Of a stretch of DNA of 21,691 bases, positions 14,256 to 21,651 are shown one piece after another. Each line of letters opens with the position of its first letter. The stretch's first letter is position 1. The notes below the pieces were generated by a model. It had not been told where the DNA came from and did not search any database. It saw nothing but the letters and a program-made list of their open reading frames with translations. A program made the position numbers and the translations under genes. This stretch comes from Candidatus Microgenomates bacterium (lineage in GTDB: Bacteria > Patescibacteriota > Microgenomatia > 2-02-FULL-39-11): positions 1 through 21,691 of the forward strand of contig JALHWS010000066.1 in the NCBI GenBank assembly GCA_022866885.1, read 5' to 3'.

Positions 14256-15659
14256 ATGTATAAATTCCTTAGAGAAATACAAAATAAAAGAATTCATATT
14301 GTCGGAGTAACCGGTGCTGAAGGAAGTAATATCCTCAGGTTTCTGATAAAAAACGGGATCGGAAATATTACTACTCATGATTTATTATTGGAAAATTCGC
14401 TGGAAAAAAGCTATAAACTATGGCACAAGGGCCTAACGGTTGAAGAAAGAGATGCAAATTTTGAACAATTTGATAAAGACCTTTCAAAAACAGTTTTTTG
14501 TACAAAAGACAAGTACCTTCAGGATATTCAATCGGCAGAAATTATTTTTGTTCCTCAATCGTGGCGGCTTTATAAAGATCAAAACGCTCCTTTATGGACA
14601 GCCAAAAAGAAAAATATTCCTTTCTATTCTTTAACCAGACTGTATCTTGATTTAGCTCCGGCTGAAATTATTGCCGTTACCGGGACGGTCGGGAAGGGCA
14701 GCGTGGCCAATATAATTTACCAGGTACTTAAACTTACAGGGAGGAAGGTGTATTTTGCCGGGAACGAAACTTGGAAATCTCAGGTATTGGACCAATTCGA
14801 CCGGATGACGGATAAAGATATGCTGATACTGGAAGTATCGCATCGCCAGCTCCAGGACGGAATATCCCGTGGTCCTCATATCGGCGTAATCACTAACCTC
14901 TACCCAAATCATTTGGATGAAGTTACTTGGGACGAGTATCAAAAATTAAAGATATCCCTATTTGAAAAACAAAAAGCAGAAGATTATGCAGTACTGAATT
15001 GGGATATTCCCCAGTTGCGGGAAATTGGTGATAGGTTAAAGTCAAAAGTCAATTATTTCAGCGCTACAAATAAAGTTATGAATATAAAAAGTATTCAAGA
15101 GTATTTTTCCCGAATTATGAATATAAAAAGTGATCAATATAAGTTAAATATACTGGTCTCATCAACCGTTTTAAATATTATCGGAATCGACTTACCGACT
15201 ATTATCAATAATTTTCCAAAAGTCCGCCCGCTTCCGGCCAGATTGGAATTTCTGGGGAAAAAATCCGGGATCGGATTTTATGATGACCTTAAAAGTACCA
15301 CTCCTTGGGCAACAGAAGAAGCGGTGGCAAAATTAGGTAAAAATACTATTTTGATTTTAGGAGGAAAAACCAAAGGGATTAATTACCGGGATTTCATTGC
15401 GAAAATATTTGAGATAACCAAAGAGGTAATTCTATTGGAAAGCGAATTAAGCAAATTATTTCAAAGATATTTACCGGAACAACAATTAACGATATTTAAG
15501 GATTTGAAAAGCGCAATAGAATTCAGTTATCAAAAGGCGAAGATAGGGGATAACATTTTATTATCTCCATCAGCCGGGTTTTTCTATACGGACTTTATCA
15601 GAGGAAAGAAATCGCTTCGGAAATTATTTACTTCTCTTCCTCCAAAGGAGCAAGGGTAA
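14256..15659 (+). CDS. MurD-like Mur ligase
   Basis: This 467-residue protein has the three-domain plan of Mur ligases, and MurD (UDP-MurNAc-Ala:D-Glu ligase) is the closest by motif. It has an N-terminal Rossmann-like nucleotide region (RIHIVGVTGAEGSN), the ATP loop TGTVGKGS at 142-149, acidic E193 (LEVSHRQLQ), NHLD at 218-221, a lysine (K232) where MurD has its carbamylated lysine, DDLKSTTPWAT at 343-353, LGGKTKG at 368-374 and the closing LLSPSAGFFYTDF. Several core positions differ from normal MurD: the P-loop reads GKGS rather than GKS/TT, and NHLD is not followed by RH. It may therefore be a specialised paralogue adding an amino acid to a related precursor. It is the last gene of the GT4 operon; its final 32 bp overlap the LysW-like gene on the other strand. 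Confidence 0.82.
   Translation: MYKFLREIQNKRIHIVGVTGAEGSNILRFLIKNGIGNITTHDLLLENSLEKSYKLWHKGLTVEERDANFEQFDKDLSKTVFCTKDKYLQDIQSAEIIFVPQSWRLYKDQNAPLWTAKKKNIPFYSLTRLYLDLAPAEIIAVTGTVGKGSVANIIYQVLKLTGRKVYFAGNETWKSQVLDQFDRMTDKDMLILEVSHRQLQDGISRGPHIGVITNLYPNHLDEVTWDEYQKLKISLFEKQKAEDYAVLNWDIPQLREIGDRLKSKVNYFSATNKVMNIKSIQEYFSRIMNIKSDQYKLNILVSSTVLNIIGIDLPTIINNFPKVRPLPARLEFLGKKSGIGFYDDLKSTTPWATEEAVAKLGKNTILILGGKTKGINYRDFIAKIFEITKEVILLESELSKLFQRYLPEQQLTIFKDLKSAIEFSYQKAKIGDNILLSPSAGFFYTDFIRGKKSLRKLFTSLPPKEQG
15076..15131 (+). repeat. 17-bp direct repeat, 39-bp period, inside the MurD-like gene
   Basis: TTATGAATATAAAAAGT occurs at 15076-15092 and again at 15115-15131. The 39-bp period equals 13 codons, so the protein repeats MNIKS in phase (residues 275-279 and 288-292). 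It looks like a partly decayed in-frame tandem duplication in the region joining the central and C-terminal domains. Confidence 0.7.
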
Positions 15660-15807
15660 GAGGCGAGAGAGAGATGACCTCTGATTCCGTACCGCAAGAC
15701 GGGCATTCGATAATTTTTCCGACAGTCAGATCATCTTTCCCGGGAAATGGAGTATCGCATTCCGGACAGACAGCTTTTTTGGGAAGTTGTTTTGGTATAT
15801 CGGTCAT
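15628..15807 (-). CDS. LysW-like small zinc-ribbon protein (possible amino-group carrier)
   Basis: This is a 59-residue protein, read from the ATG at 15807 to the TAA ending at 15628. Two cysteine pairs, C14-P-E-C17 and C35-P-S-C38, form a zinc ribbon. The second half, IIECPSCGTESEVISLSPL followed by TLAP and acidic residues, closely follows LysW, the carrier that holds the amino group of alpha-aminoadipate or glutamate during lysine/arginine synthesis in Thermus and archaea. LysW ends in EDWGE and uses its C-terminal Glu as attachment point; this protein ends LEEEK, so the canonical site is missing. It is divergent (28 bp) from the PLP enzyme and ATP-grasp ligase, the kind of partners a carrier would need. 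A plain zinc-ribbon role is the alternative. It overlaps the convergent MurD-like gene by 32 bp. Confidence 0.75.
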   Translation of the reverse strand: MTDIPKQLPKKAVCPECDTPFPGKDDLTVGKIIECPSCGTESEVISLSPLTLAPLEEEK

Positions 15808-15820
15808 GCTGTTATATAAT
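15792..15820 (+). promoter_or_regulatory. Probable promoter of the PLP/ATP-grasp operon
   Basis: TTGGTA (15792-15797), a 17-bp spacer and TATAAT (15815-15820) precede the start at 15836 by 15 nt. The -35 box lies inside the first codons of the divergent LysW-like gene. The -10 area (TTATATAA) is nearly symmetric and may also serve the LysW-like gene on the other strand. Confidence 0.5.
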
Positions 15821-15835
15821 TAAAGCATATTTTAT

Positions 15836-16756
15836 ATGGAGAAACAAGAAAAAAACGGTATTTGGACTTATAATAGTTTATTACCGGATATTTCCGTAAA
15901 ATATCGATTAACGCTGGATGAGGGTCATACCCCTTTAAGGGAAATTAACAGTATTTACTTTAAATGCGAATATGAAAACCCGACCGGCTCCCATAAAGAT
16001 CGCGCGATGGCTTTTCAGGTTTCCAGGCTTTTTGAAAAAGGGATAAAAAAGGCGGTCATTTCCTCCTCCGGCAATGCGGCCATTTCTGCCGCCAGTTACT
16101 GCCAATTAGCCGGGATAGAACTGACGGTATTTGTATCGCCAAAGATAAAGGCAAAAAAATTAAACAGATTAGAAAAACTTTCCTGCCAAATTATTTCAAC
16201 TCCAAAACCCATAAGCAGCGCTTTCCGTTTTGCCCAAGAAAATCAGGCCATAAATTTGAAACAATCAGCTGACGAAAACGCCTTGTTCGGTTATATGACT
16301 TTGGCTTTTGAACTGATTGAGTCAGCTGCTGACATTGACGCGATTTTTATCCCTGTCAGCGGAGGGGCTGGGGTTTGTGGTTTGATAAGAGGTTATAAGA
16401 GGGCGGGAAAAAAATTACCGGCGATTCATGTGGTCCAGACTGAAGCGGTACATCCGTTATCTTCAATATTTGATAAAGATTATATTGAGAAGGAGACGAG
16501 CATCGCCGACGCGATAGTAGCAAAATATTCTCCCCTTTATCCGGAAATAATTGAAAACATAAAGGAAAGCAAAGGTTTTGGCTGGGTGATTGCCGATAGC
16601 GATATGGTGGATGCGCGGAAATGGTTACTGGAAAATAATTTGAAATGTTCATATGAGGGAGCCGCTGCGTTGGCCGCTTTGCGGAAAGCAGAAAAACAGG
16701 GGATAAAATACCGTCACCCGGTTTGTATTTTAACCGGTAAAAATTATGAGTTATAA
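15836..16756 (+). CDS. Threonine-synthase-like PLP enzyme (fold type II)
   Basis: This 306-residue protein has the motifs of the threonine synthase group: an N-terminal EGHTPL, the cofactor lysine K54 in NPTGSHKDRAM (usually GSFKDRG), the substrate/cofactor loop SSSGNAA at 76-82, the phosphate-binding VSGGAG at 174-179, and a closing LTGKNYEL. Threonine synthase converts O-phosphohomoserine to threonine; relatives make cysteine, cysteate, diaminopropionate or dehydrate serine and threonine. At 306 residues it is shorter than most threonine synthases, and His replaces Phe before the active lysine, so the reaction is open. Its stop overlaps the start of the ATP-grasp gene by 11 bp, which implies that its product is handed to that ligase. 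It is transcribed away from the LysW-like carrier gene. Confidence 0.85.
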   Translation: MEKQEKNGIWTYNSLLPDISVKYRLTLDEGHTPLREINSIYFKCEYENPTGSHKDRAMAFQVSRLFEKGIKKAVISSSGNAAISAASYCQLAGIELTVFVSPKIKAKKLNRLEKLSCQIISTPKPISSAFRFAQENQAINLKQSADENALFGYMTLAFELIESAADIDAIFIPVSGGAGVCGLIRGYKRAGKKLPAIHVVQTEAVHPLSSIFDKDYIEKETSIADAIVAKYSPLYPEIIENIKESKGFGWVIADSDMVDARKWLLENNLKCSYEGAAALAALRKAEKQGIKYRHPVCILTGKNYEL

Positions 16757-18068
16757 TTTCGCCGATATATTTCCGGAAAGCATTTTTTTTGTTTCTCCCG
16801 ACGTAAAAAGAGGCATGGGATTGGAGGATGTTTTGCCTCATTACCATATTGTCTGTACATACTTTGATCCGTTGATCCCAATTCTTCGCCGGCAGGGAGC
16901 AAGAATCTTTTGTCTTGAAGAAGTTGATCCTCGGAAATCGCTTGAGACAAACAACACTGGAAAACTGCTCGAGAACCCGGTTGTTTTAGACTACATCCGC
17001 AAAAATTCTTCCGGCAAGCCGAATATCGCTTTTTTCAAGCCTTCAGTCAAAATAGATTTGATTTTACAAAAATACGGTTGGAGTGCCATAGGTAACAGCG
17101 CTTCGTTAAATGAACAATTTGAAAATAAAGTCACTTTCTATAAATCGGTCATGCAACTGATGCCGGAATATGCTTTAGCGACCGTTTTCGGAAAACTGGG
17201 AGAAATGAATTATGAGGAACTGTCCAAGCAATTAGATAAAAAAATGGTAATCCAATTCGGACACGGTTGGGCAGGCAAGACGACTTATTTCATCAATAAC
17301 AATCAGGATTTTCTGACAGTGGCCGGTAAATTTCCGCAAACTTTGGTCAAAATAAGTAAACAAATTTCGGATTGTTTTACGGTTTTGAATAACTGTTGCC
17401 TTTATGACCACCGGATTTTTGTCAGCCCGCCGGCAATCCAGATAAGCAATATCCCCGAGCTTTATCCAAAAGCCGGTGTGACATGTGGACGGCAGTGGCC
17501 GGTGAAGTTTTTAGATCAAAAACAGATTGCCCAGATCCTTTGGATCTCCCAGGAGGTAGGTCGGTGGATGGATAAGGACGGTTTTGGGGGTTTCTTCGGT
17601 CTGGATTTTTTGGTAGAAAAAGCCTCCGGAAGAATTTATTTATCTGAAAATAACGCCCGATTGACGGCTTCATCCCCCCTGTATACCCGTTTGGAGAAAG
17701 GACTGGGGAGGATGCCGCTGTTCGTTTATCACTTGGCCTCATTTTTTGGGAAAACTATTCCTGTAGATGCTGACTTGAGCGACCAGGTAATCGGTTCGCA
17801 AATTACTATCAGGCAAACTTCAGGTGAACCGCTTGTTTCAAAACTTGAAGATTACGGAGTCTATCAGATCCAAAAAGGCAAACCGGTGTTGCTGCGCCGC
17901 GATTATATCCCCGAAAAACTGAAGGAAGATGAATTTATTTTTATGAAAAGATTTAAAAAAGAAACCGAAAGTACAGACGAAGAAACCGGCAGGATTGAAA
18001 CAAAACGGGAAGTACTGGCAGACATTACAAAGGTGCAACCGTGGTTAAGCAATTTACTGGCGAAATAG
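16746..18068 (+). CDS. ATP-grasp ligase of unknown substrate
   Basis: This is a 440-residue soluble protein. The central part carries ATP-grasp features: a lysine near NKVTFYKSVM (about 128-136), the glycine-rich flexible loop FGHGWAGKTTYF at 171-182, D287 in FFGLDFLV, and the metal-binding pair in YLSENNARLTAS (E301, N303, R305). The family activates a carboxylate as an acyl phosphate and joins it to an amine or other nucleophile. The first 110 residues form a Rossmann-like lid and the last 100 an extra domain I cannot name. No specific family (LysX, Ddl, PurK) fits well. It overlaps the PLP gene by 11 bp and lies near a LysW-like carrier and a MurD-like ligase, so its substrate is probably an amino acid. 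Its end is 3 bp from the convergent transporter gene. Confidence 0.8.
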   Translation: MSYNFADIFPESIFFVSPDVKRGMGLEDVLPHYHIVCTYFDPLIPILRRQGARIFCLEEVDPRKSLETNNTGKLLENPVVLDYIRKNSSGKPNIAFFKPSVKIDLILQKYGWSAIGNSASLNEQFENKVTFYKSVMQLMPEYALATVFGKLGEMNYEELSKQLDKKMVIQFGHGWAGKTTYFINNNQDFLTVAGKFPQTLVKISKQISDCFTVLNNCCLYDHRIFVSPPAIQISNIPELYPKAGVTCGRQWPVKFLDQKQIAQILWISQEVGRWMDKDGFGGFFGLDFLVEKASGRIYLSENNARLTASSPLYTRLEKGLGRMPLFVYHLASFFGKTIPVDADLSDQVIGSQITIRQTSGEPLVSKLEDYGVYQIQKGKPVLLRRDYIPEKLKEDEFIFMKRFKKETESTDEETGRIETKREVLADITKVQPWLSNLLAK

Positions 18069-18071
18069 TAT

Positions 18072-19352
18072 TTAGCCGCTCCTGATCAAATTATAAATCA
18101 TCGCCAGTGAAGCCAGCCCCATGAAACTGAAAGTCAGCCAGGCGATATTTCTCCCCCAAGGACTGCTTTTATGTTTTCCGACGATCCTTTCGTCACTGGC
18201 CAGTTTGACAATGATAGCAATCAGTGGAACAGCGACTATACAATTTACGATTGCAGCATAATAAAGAGCTTTGATGGCATTAATTCCGATAAAATTCATC
18301 AATACCCCGATAAAGGTAGCCAAACCGATGGTGAGATAAAAAGCTTTCGCTTCGGTAAATTTTTTCGCTAAACCCTCTTTAAAACCAAAAGTGTCAGCCA
18401 CCGCATAAGCTACTGCTCCGGCCAGAATCGGGACGGATTCAAAACCGATACCGATTATACCGATTGTAAATAACAGATAGGCAAAGTTACCGGCCAGCGG
18501 CTGAAGGGCAAGGGCTGCTTCTTGAGGTGTTTCTATATCAAAAATTCCGTTTTGATGAAGGGTAGCGGCTGTCGTGAGGACGATAAAGAGGAAAATCAGA
18601 TTGGAAAATCCCATGCCGATTAAAGTATCTTTTTGCATGTGTTTGATTTCATGTTCTATGACAGGAGGCGACTCTTCAAAGTCACTGATTTTTCCTTCCT
18701 TTATCTGCTCTTCAACCTGTTCTGAAGTTTGCCAGAAAAATAAATATGGGGAAATTGATGTTCCAAGACAGGCAACGATCGTCATGATATAGGCAAGGTC
18801 AAATTCTATATGGGGTATGAACATAAAACGGATAATAGTCAATACCGGTTGTTTGACTATTATTGCCGTTAATCCGTAAACCAAAACAGAGAGAGCCATC
18901 CATTTCAGATATCGTGAATACTTATCGTAAGAAACGAATACTTCCAAACCGACAATCAAACAGGTGATAAGAACCAGCCAGAAAAATACCGGCAGTCCGA
19001 ATAACATTTGGAGAGATGCAGCCATAATTCCCAGATCAGCACCGATATTTATCGTATTGGCAATCACCAGCAATATGACTGCCGTATAAAGCAATCTTTT
19101 GGAATAATATTTTCTTATTGCGCCGGCTAAACCCATCCCGGAAACCATCCCAATCCGTCCGCACATCTCCTGGATTACATACATCATTGGTAAAAGGAAA
19201 ATAGATAGCCAGGTGAGTTTATATCCGAACTGTGCTCCGGTGATGGAATAAGTGGCGATACCGGAAGGGTCGTCGTCGGCCGCGCCGGTGATAAAACCAG
19301 GTCCCAAACGTTCGAATTTATGCTTAAGGAAGCGCCATGATTTGAGTAACAT
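18072..19352 (-). CDS. NRAMP-related divalent metal transporter
   Basis: This 426-residue protein has about 11 membrane segments with the NRAMP (LeuT-fold) layout. The first-helix motif is D28-P29-S30-G31 in GAADDDPSGIATYS, in place of the canonical DPGN. The sixth-helix motif is TSISPYLFFWQ (S201-P202-Y203), where manganese/iron transporters have a metal-ligand methionine in A-x-x-MPH. It therefore belongs to a divergent NRAMP branch, and the metal it carries cannot be assumed to be manganese or iron. A charged cytoplasmic loop around 212-240 separates two membrane blocks. It is a single gene, divergent from prfB (87 bp) and tail-to-tail with the ATP-grasp gene (3 bp). Confidence 0.85.
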   Translation of the reverse strand: MLLKSWRFLKHKFERLGPGFITGAADDDPSGIATYSITGAQFGYKLTWLSIFLLPMMYVIQEMCGRIGMVSGMGLAGAIRKYYSKRLLYTAVILLVIANTINIGADLGIMAASLQMLFGLPVFFWLVLITCLIVGLEVFVSYDKYSRYLKWMALSVLVYGLTAIIVKQPVLTIIRFMFIPHIEFDLAYIMTIVACLGTSISPYLFFWQTSEQVEEQIKEGKISDFEESPPVIEHEIKHMQKDTLIGMGFSNLIFLFIVLTTAATLHQNGIFDIETPQEAALALQPLAGNFAYLLFTIGIIGIGFESVPILAGAVAYAVADTFGFKEGLAKKFTEAKAFYLTIGLATFIGVLMNFIGINAIKALYYAAIVNCIVAVPLIAIIVKLASDERIVGKHKSSPWGRNIAWLTFSFMGLASLAMIYNLIRSG

Positions 19353-19439
19353 GGTATACTTTACAGTCTACTCCCGGAAAATTACAAATTTCAAGAGGAG
19401 ATTTTTCTTTATCCTAAAATGTGAGATTATATAAATAAT

Positions 19440-20456
19440 ATGGAAGATCTTAAAAAAAGACTAGAGGAGATTATCGTTAAATTAAAAATCGCTGAAAAAA
19501 AAGAAAAAATAGCCGCAATCGAAAAAGAATCAGCTGATCCGCTGTTTTGGAAAGATCGTGAAAAATCAACCGCCAAGATGAAAGAATTGACATTTCTGAC
19601 CAAACAGATAAAGGATGTGGAGAATATTAAACAACTGATTGAGATGAATAATCTTGCGGAAAGCGAAAAAGCAATCGGGGAGCTCGAGTTTAACCTCTAT
19701 TTCTCAGGGATCCATGACAGCGAAGGAGCCATCCTTTCAATACACGCAGGGCAGGGAGGGACAGAAGCCATGGATTGGACCCAGATGCTTCTTCGGATGT
19801 ATCTTCGCTTTTTTGAAATCAAGGGTTGGTCTCATGAAATTATCGACAGTATTTCCGGAGATGAGGCCGGTTTGAAAAGCGTAACCGTCAATATCCCGGA
19901 TAACCTGGCTTACGGGTTTCTCAAAGCGGAAGCCGGTGTTCACCGTCTAGTCAGGCAATCGCCTTTTAATGCCGATAAACTGCGGCAAACCTCTTTTGCT
20001 TTAGTGGAAGTATTACCGATCCTGGAAGACAACCAGGTAGTGGAAATCCGAGATGAAGATCTGGAATGGGAATTTTACCGAAGCGGGGGCAAAGGCGGAC
20101 AAAACGTCAATAAAGTCTCAACAGCAGTGAGATTGCGTCATAAACCGACCGGAATTATTATCGAATGCCAGGAGGAACGGTACCAGGGACAAAACCGGGA
20201 AACTGCCTTAAAGATTCTTCGCGGCAAACTTTGGCGATTAATGGAAGAGCAAAAAGTAAAGCATCTTTCGGATCTCAAAGGCTCTTTCAAGATGGCCTCT
20301 TGGGGAAACCAAATCAGATCGTACGTTTTACATCCTTATCATCTGGTGAAGGATACGAGGACCGGTTATGAGACTTCAGACAGCAAAGGCGTGCTTGACG
20401 GGCAGATTGAACAGTTTATAATCGCCTACTTGAAAAAATTTACAACTGTCGTATAG
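19440..20456 (+). CDS. prfB: Peptide chain release factor 2 (RF2)
   Basis: This 338-residue protein recognises UGA and UAA stop codons on the ribosome and triggers peptide release. The RF2-specific anticodon-like tripeptide SPF is at 174-176 (RF1 would have PxT), and the catalytic GGQ is at 219-221 in SGGKGGQNVNK. Length is close to the usual 330-365. The gene reads through from the ATG at 19440 in one frame; no programmed UGA frameshift, as in many bacterial prfB genes, is seen, so autoregulation of that type is absent. The first residues (LKKRLEEIIVKL) match the normal helical N-terminal domain. An AT-rich -10-like TATAAAT directly precedes the start with no Shine-Dalgarno. It leads the prfB-ftsEX group, a common order. 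Confidence 0.95.
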   Translation: MEDLKKRLEEIIVKLKIAEKKEKIAAIEKESADPLFWKDREKSTAKMKELTFLTKQIKDVENIKQLIEMNNLAESEKAIGELEFNLYFSGIHDSEGAILSIHAGQGGTEAMDWTQMLLRMYLRFFEIKGWSHEIIDSISGDEAGLKSVTVNIPDNLAYGFLKAEAGVHRLVRQSPFNADKLRQTSFALVEVLPILEDNQVVEIRDEDLEWEFYRSGGKGGQNVNKVSTAVRLRHKPTGIIIECQEERYQGQNRETALKILRGKLWRLMEEQKVKHLSDLKGSFKMASWGNQIRSYVLHPYHLVKDTRTGYETSDSKGVLDGQIEQFIIAYLKKFTTVV

Positions 20457-20466
20457 TATAAGGTAT

Positions 20467-20955
20467 ATGAAATTCAACGAGAATGTAAAGATAAACTTCA
20501 ATAAATCTTTTACCGCTTCTAAACCTCAAACGCCAAGTTTCGGAAAAACGCCCCAAAAAGGTTCAATGTTGCAGAATAAAATGCTGATTGGCGGATTAGT
20601 GATTGTTTTCGTCGGTATTTTAAGCGGTTACATGCTGCATACAAGCGGAAAAAGTATTTCCCAAAAAATAACCTCCCAATCAGGCGGAACAGATAATTCC
20701 CAAAAAGCCGGTTCTGCCGGTGATCAGATTTTTTCCGATTCAACGGAAGGCACGCTTGAGGCCGGATCAATGGGAGGGGAGGGAACCCACAAGCTGATAC
20801 GTCCGGGCGGGGAATCCCAGACAGTCTACCTCACTTCATCGGTTATGGATTTAAGCAAATATGAAGGGAAAAAAGTCCGTGTCTGGGGACAGACTTTCGC
20901 GGCTAAAAAAGCCGGATGGCTGATGGATGTGGGTAAGGTAGAAGTATTAGAATAA
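20467..20955 (+). CDS. Single-pass membrane protein of unknown function between prfB and ftsE
   Basis: This 162-residue protein has a short cytoplasmic head of about 38 residues rich in Asn, Lys and Pro, one membrane helix (about 39-57), a low-complexity Ser/Gly/Thr linker to about 105, and a small C-terminal domain (KLIRPGGESQTVYL, then DLSKYEGKKVRVWGQ) that looks like a compact beta-barrel of OB type facing outside. I cannot assign a named family. It starts 10 bp after prfB and its stop is 19 bp before the ftsE start, so it is almost certainly co-transcribed with the division ABC system. A role beside FtsEX is possible from position only. A weak AAGG lies 3 nt before the ATG. Confidence 0.75.
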   Translation: MKFNENVKINFNKSFTASKPQTPSFGKTPQKGSMLQNKMLIGGLVIVFVGILSGYMLHTSGKSISQKITSQSGGTDNSQKAGSAGDQIFSDSTEGTLEAGSMGGEGTHKLIRPGGESQTVYLTSSVMDLSKYEGKKVRVWGQTFAAKKAGWLMDVGKVEVLE

Positions 20956-20974
20956 GTTGTATCCTCTTATCTTT

Positions 20975-21649
20975 ATGATCCTTTTTGAAGGTATCAGCAA
21001 AAAATATCCTATTGATAATGTCGCTTTGGAAAATATCAGTTTCAAAATCGGAAATGGCGAGTTTGTTTTTTTGACCGGCAATTCCGGAGCCGGGAAAACG
21101 ACTATATTACGGCTTCTTATTAAAGACATATTACCGACAGGCGGTTCGATTTTTCTTGACGATTGGGAAATCAATCGTCTGCCTTCGCGACAACTACCTT
21201 ACCTGCGCCGAAAAGTCAGTCTGGTATTTCAGGATTTTAAGCTTTTGACTGACCGGACAGTAGCGGAAAATATCGCGGTTACACTGGAAATTGCAGGTAA
21301 ATCCGACAAAGAAGCCTGGGAAAAGATCCATAATGTTTTAAAAATCATCAAGCTGGAAAATAAAGGGAACTATTTTCCGGGACAACTGTCATTGGGTGAG
21401 CAGCAGCGAGTGGCGATAGGCAGGGCGATCGTCGGCGATGCCAAAATCCTTCTGGCTGACGAGCCGACCGGAAATCTGGACCCGAAAACTTCATGGGAAA
21501 TTTTAAAAATAATTAATGACATCAATAAAATGGGAACAACCGTACTTATGGCAACTCACAATGTGGATATCGTCAACAGTCTGAAAAAAAGAGTCATCAT
21601 GTTGAAAGACGGCAAGATAGTTAAAGACGAAAAGAAAAGCAGATATTAA
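20975..21649 (+). CDS. ftsE: Cell division ATP-binding protein FtsE
   Basis: This is a 224-residue ABC ATPase, counted from the ATG at 20975, which matches the normal FtsE beginning (MI-F-GISKKYP); an in-frame TTG at 20957 would add six residues of poor fit. Walker A is GNSGAGKT at 35-42, the Q-loop glutamine is Q86, the signature is LSLGEQ at 138-143 (usually LSGGEQ), Walker B is ILLADEP with D162 and E163, and the switch histidine is H195. FtsE pairs with FtsX to activate peptidoglycan hydrolases at the septum. The ftsX start follows after 2 bp, confirming the assignment. Its placement after prfB is the usual order in many bacteria. Confidence 0.94.
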   Translation: MILFEGISKKYPIDNVALENISFKIGNGEFVFLTGNSGAGKTTILRLLIKDILPTGGSIFLDDWEINRLPSRQLPYLRRKVSLVFQDFKLLTDRTVAENIAVTLEIAGKSDKEAWEKIHNVLKIIKLENKGNYFPGQLSLGEQQRVAIGRAIVGDAKILLADEPTGNLDPKTSWEILKIINDINKMGTTVLMATHNVDIVNSLKKRVIMLKDGKIVKDEKKSRY

Positions 21650-21651
21650 AT

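Noticed and set aside
15660..15835. Treating the stretch after the MurD-like gene as non-coding
   Set aside because: The minus strand encodes a complete 59-residue zinc-ribbon protein with two CPxC pairs here.
18059..18077. Hairpin GGC-AAA/TTT-GCC between the ATP-grasp and NRAMP genes as a bidirectional terminator
   Set aside because: The stem is short, has a mismatch, is mostly A-T, and has no T-tract on either strand.
19440..19530. Programmed +1 frameshift in prfB
   Set aside because: The N-terminal region reads in one frame from the ATG with no internal UGA.
20957..20974. TTG start for ftsE
   Set aside because: The extra six residues do not match FtsE; the ATG at 20975 gives the normal beginning.
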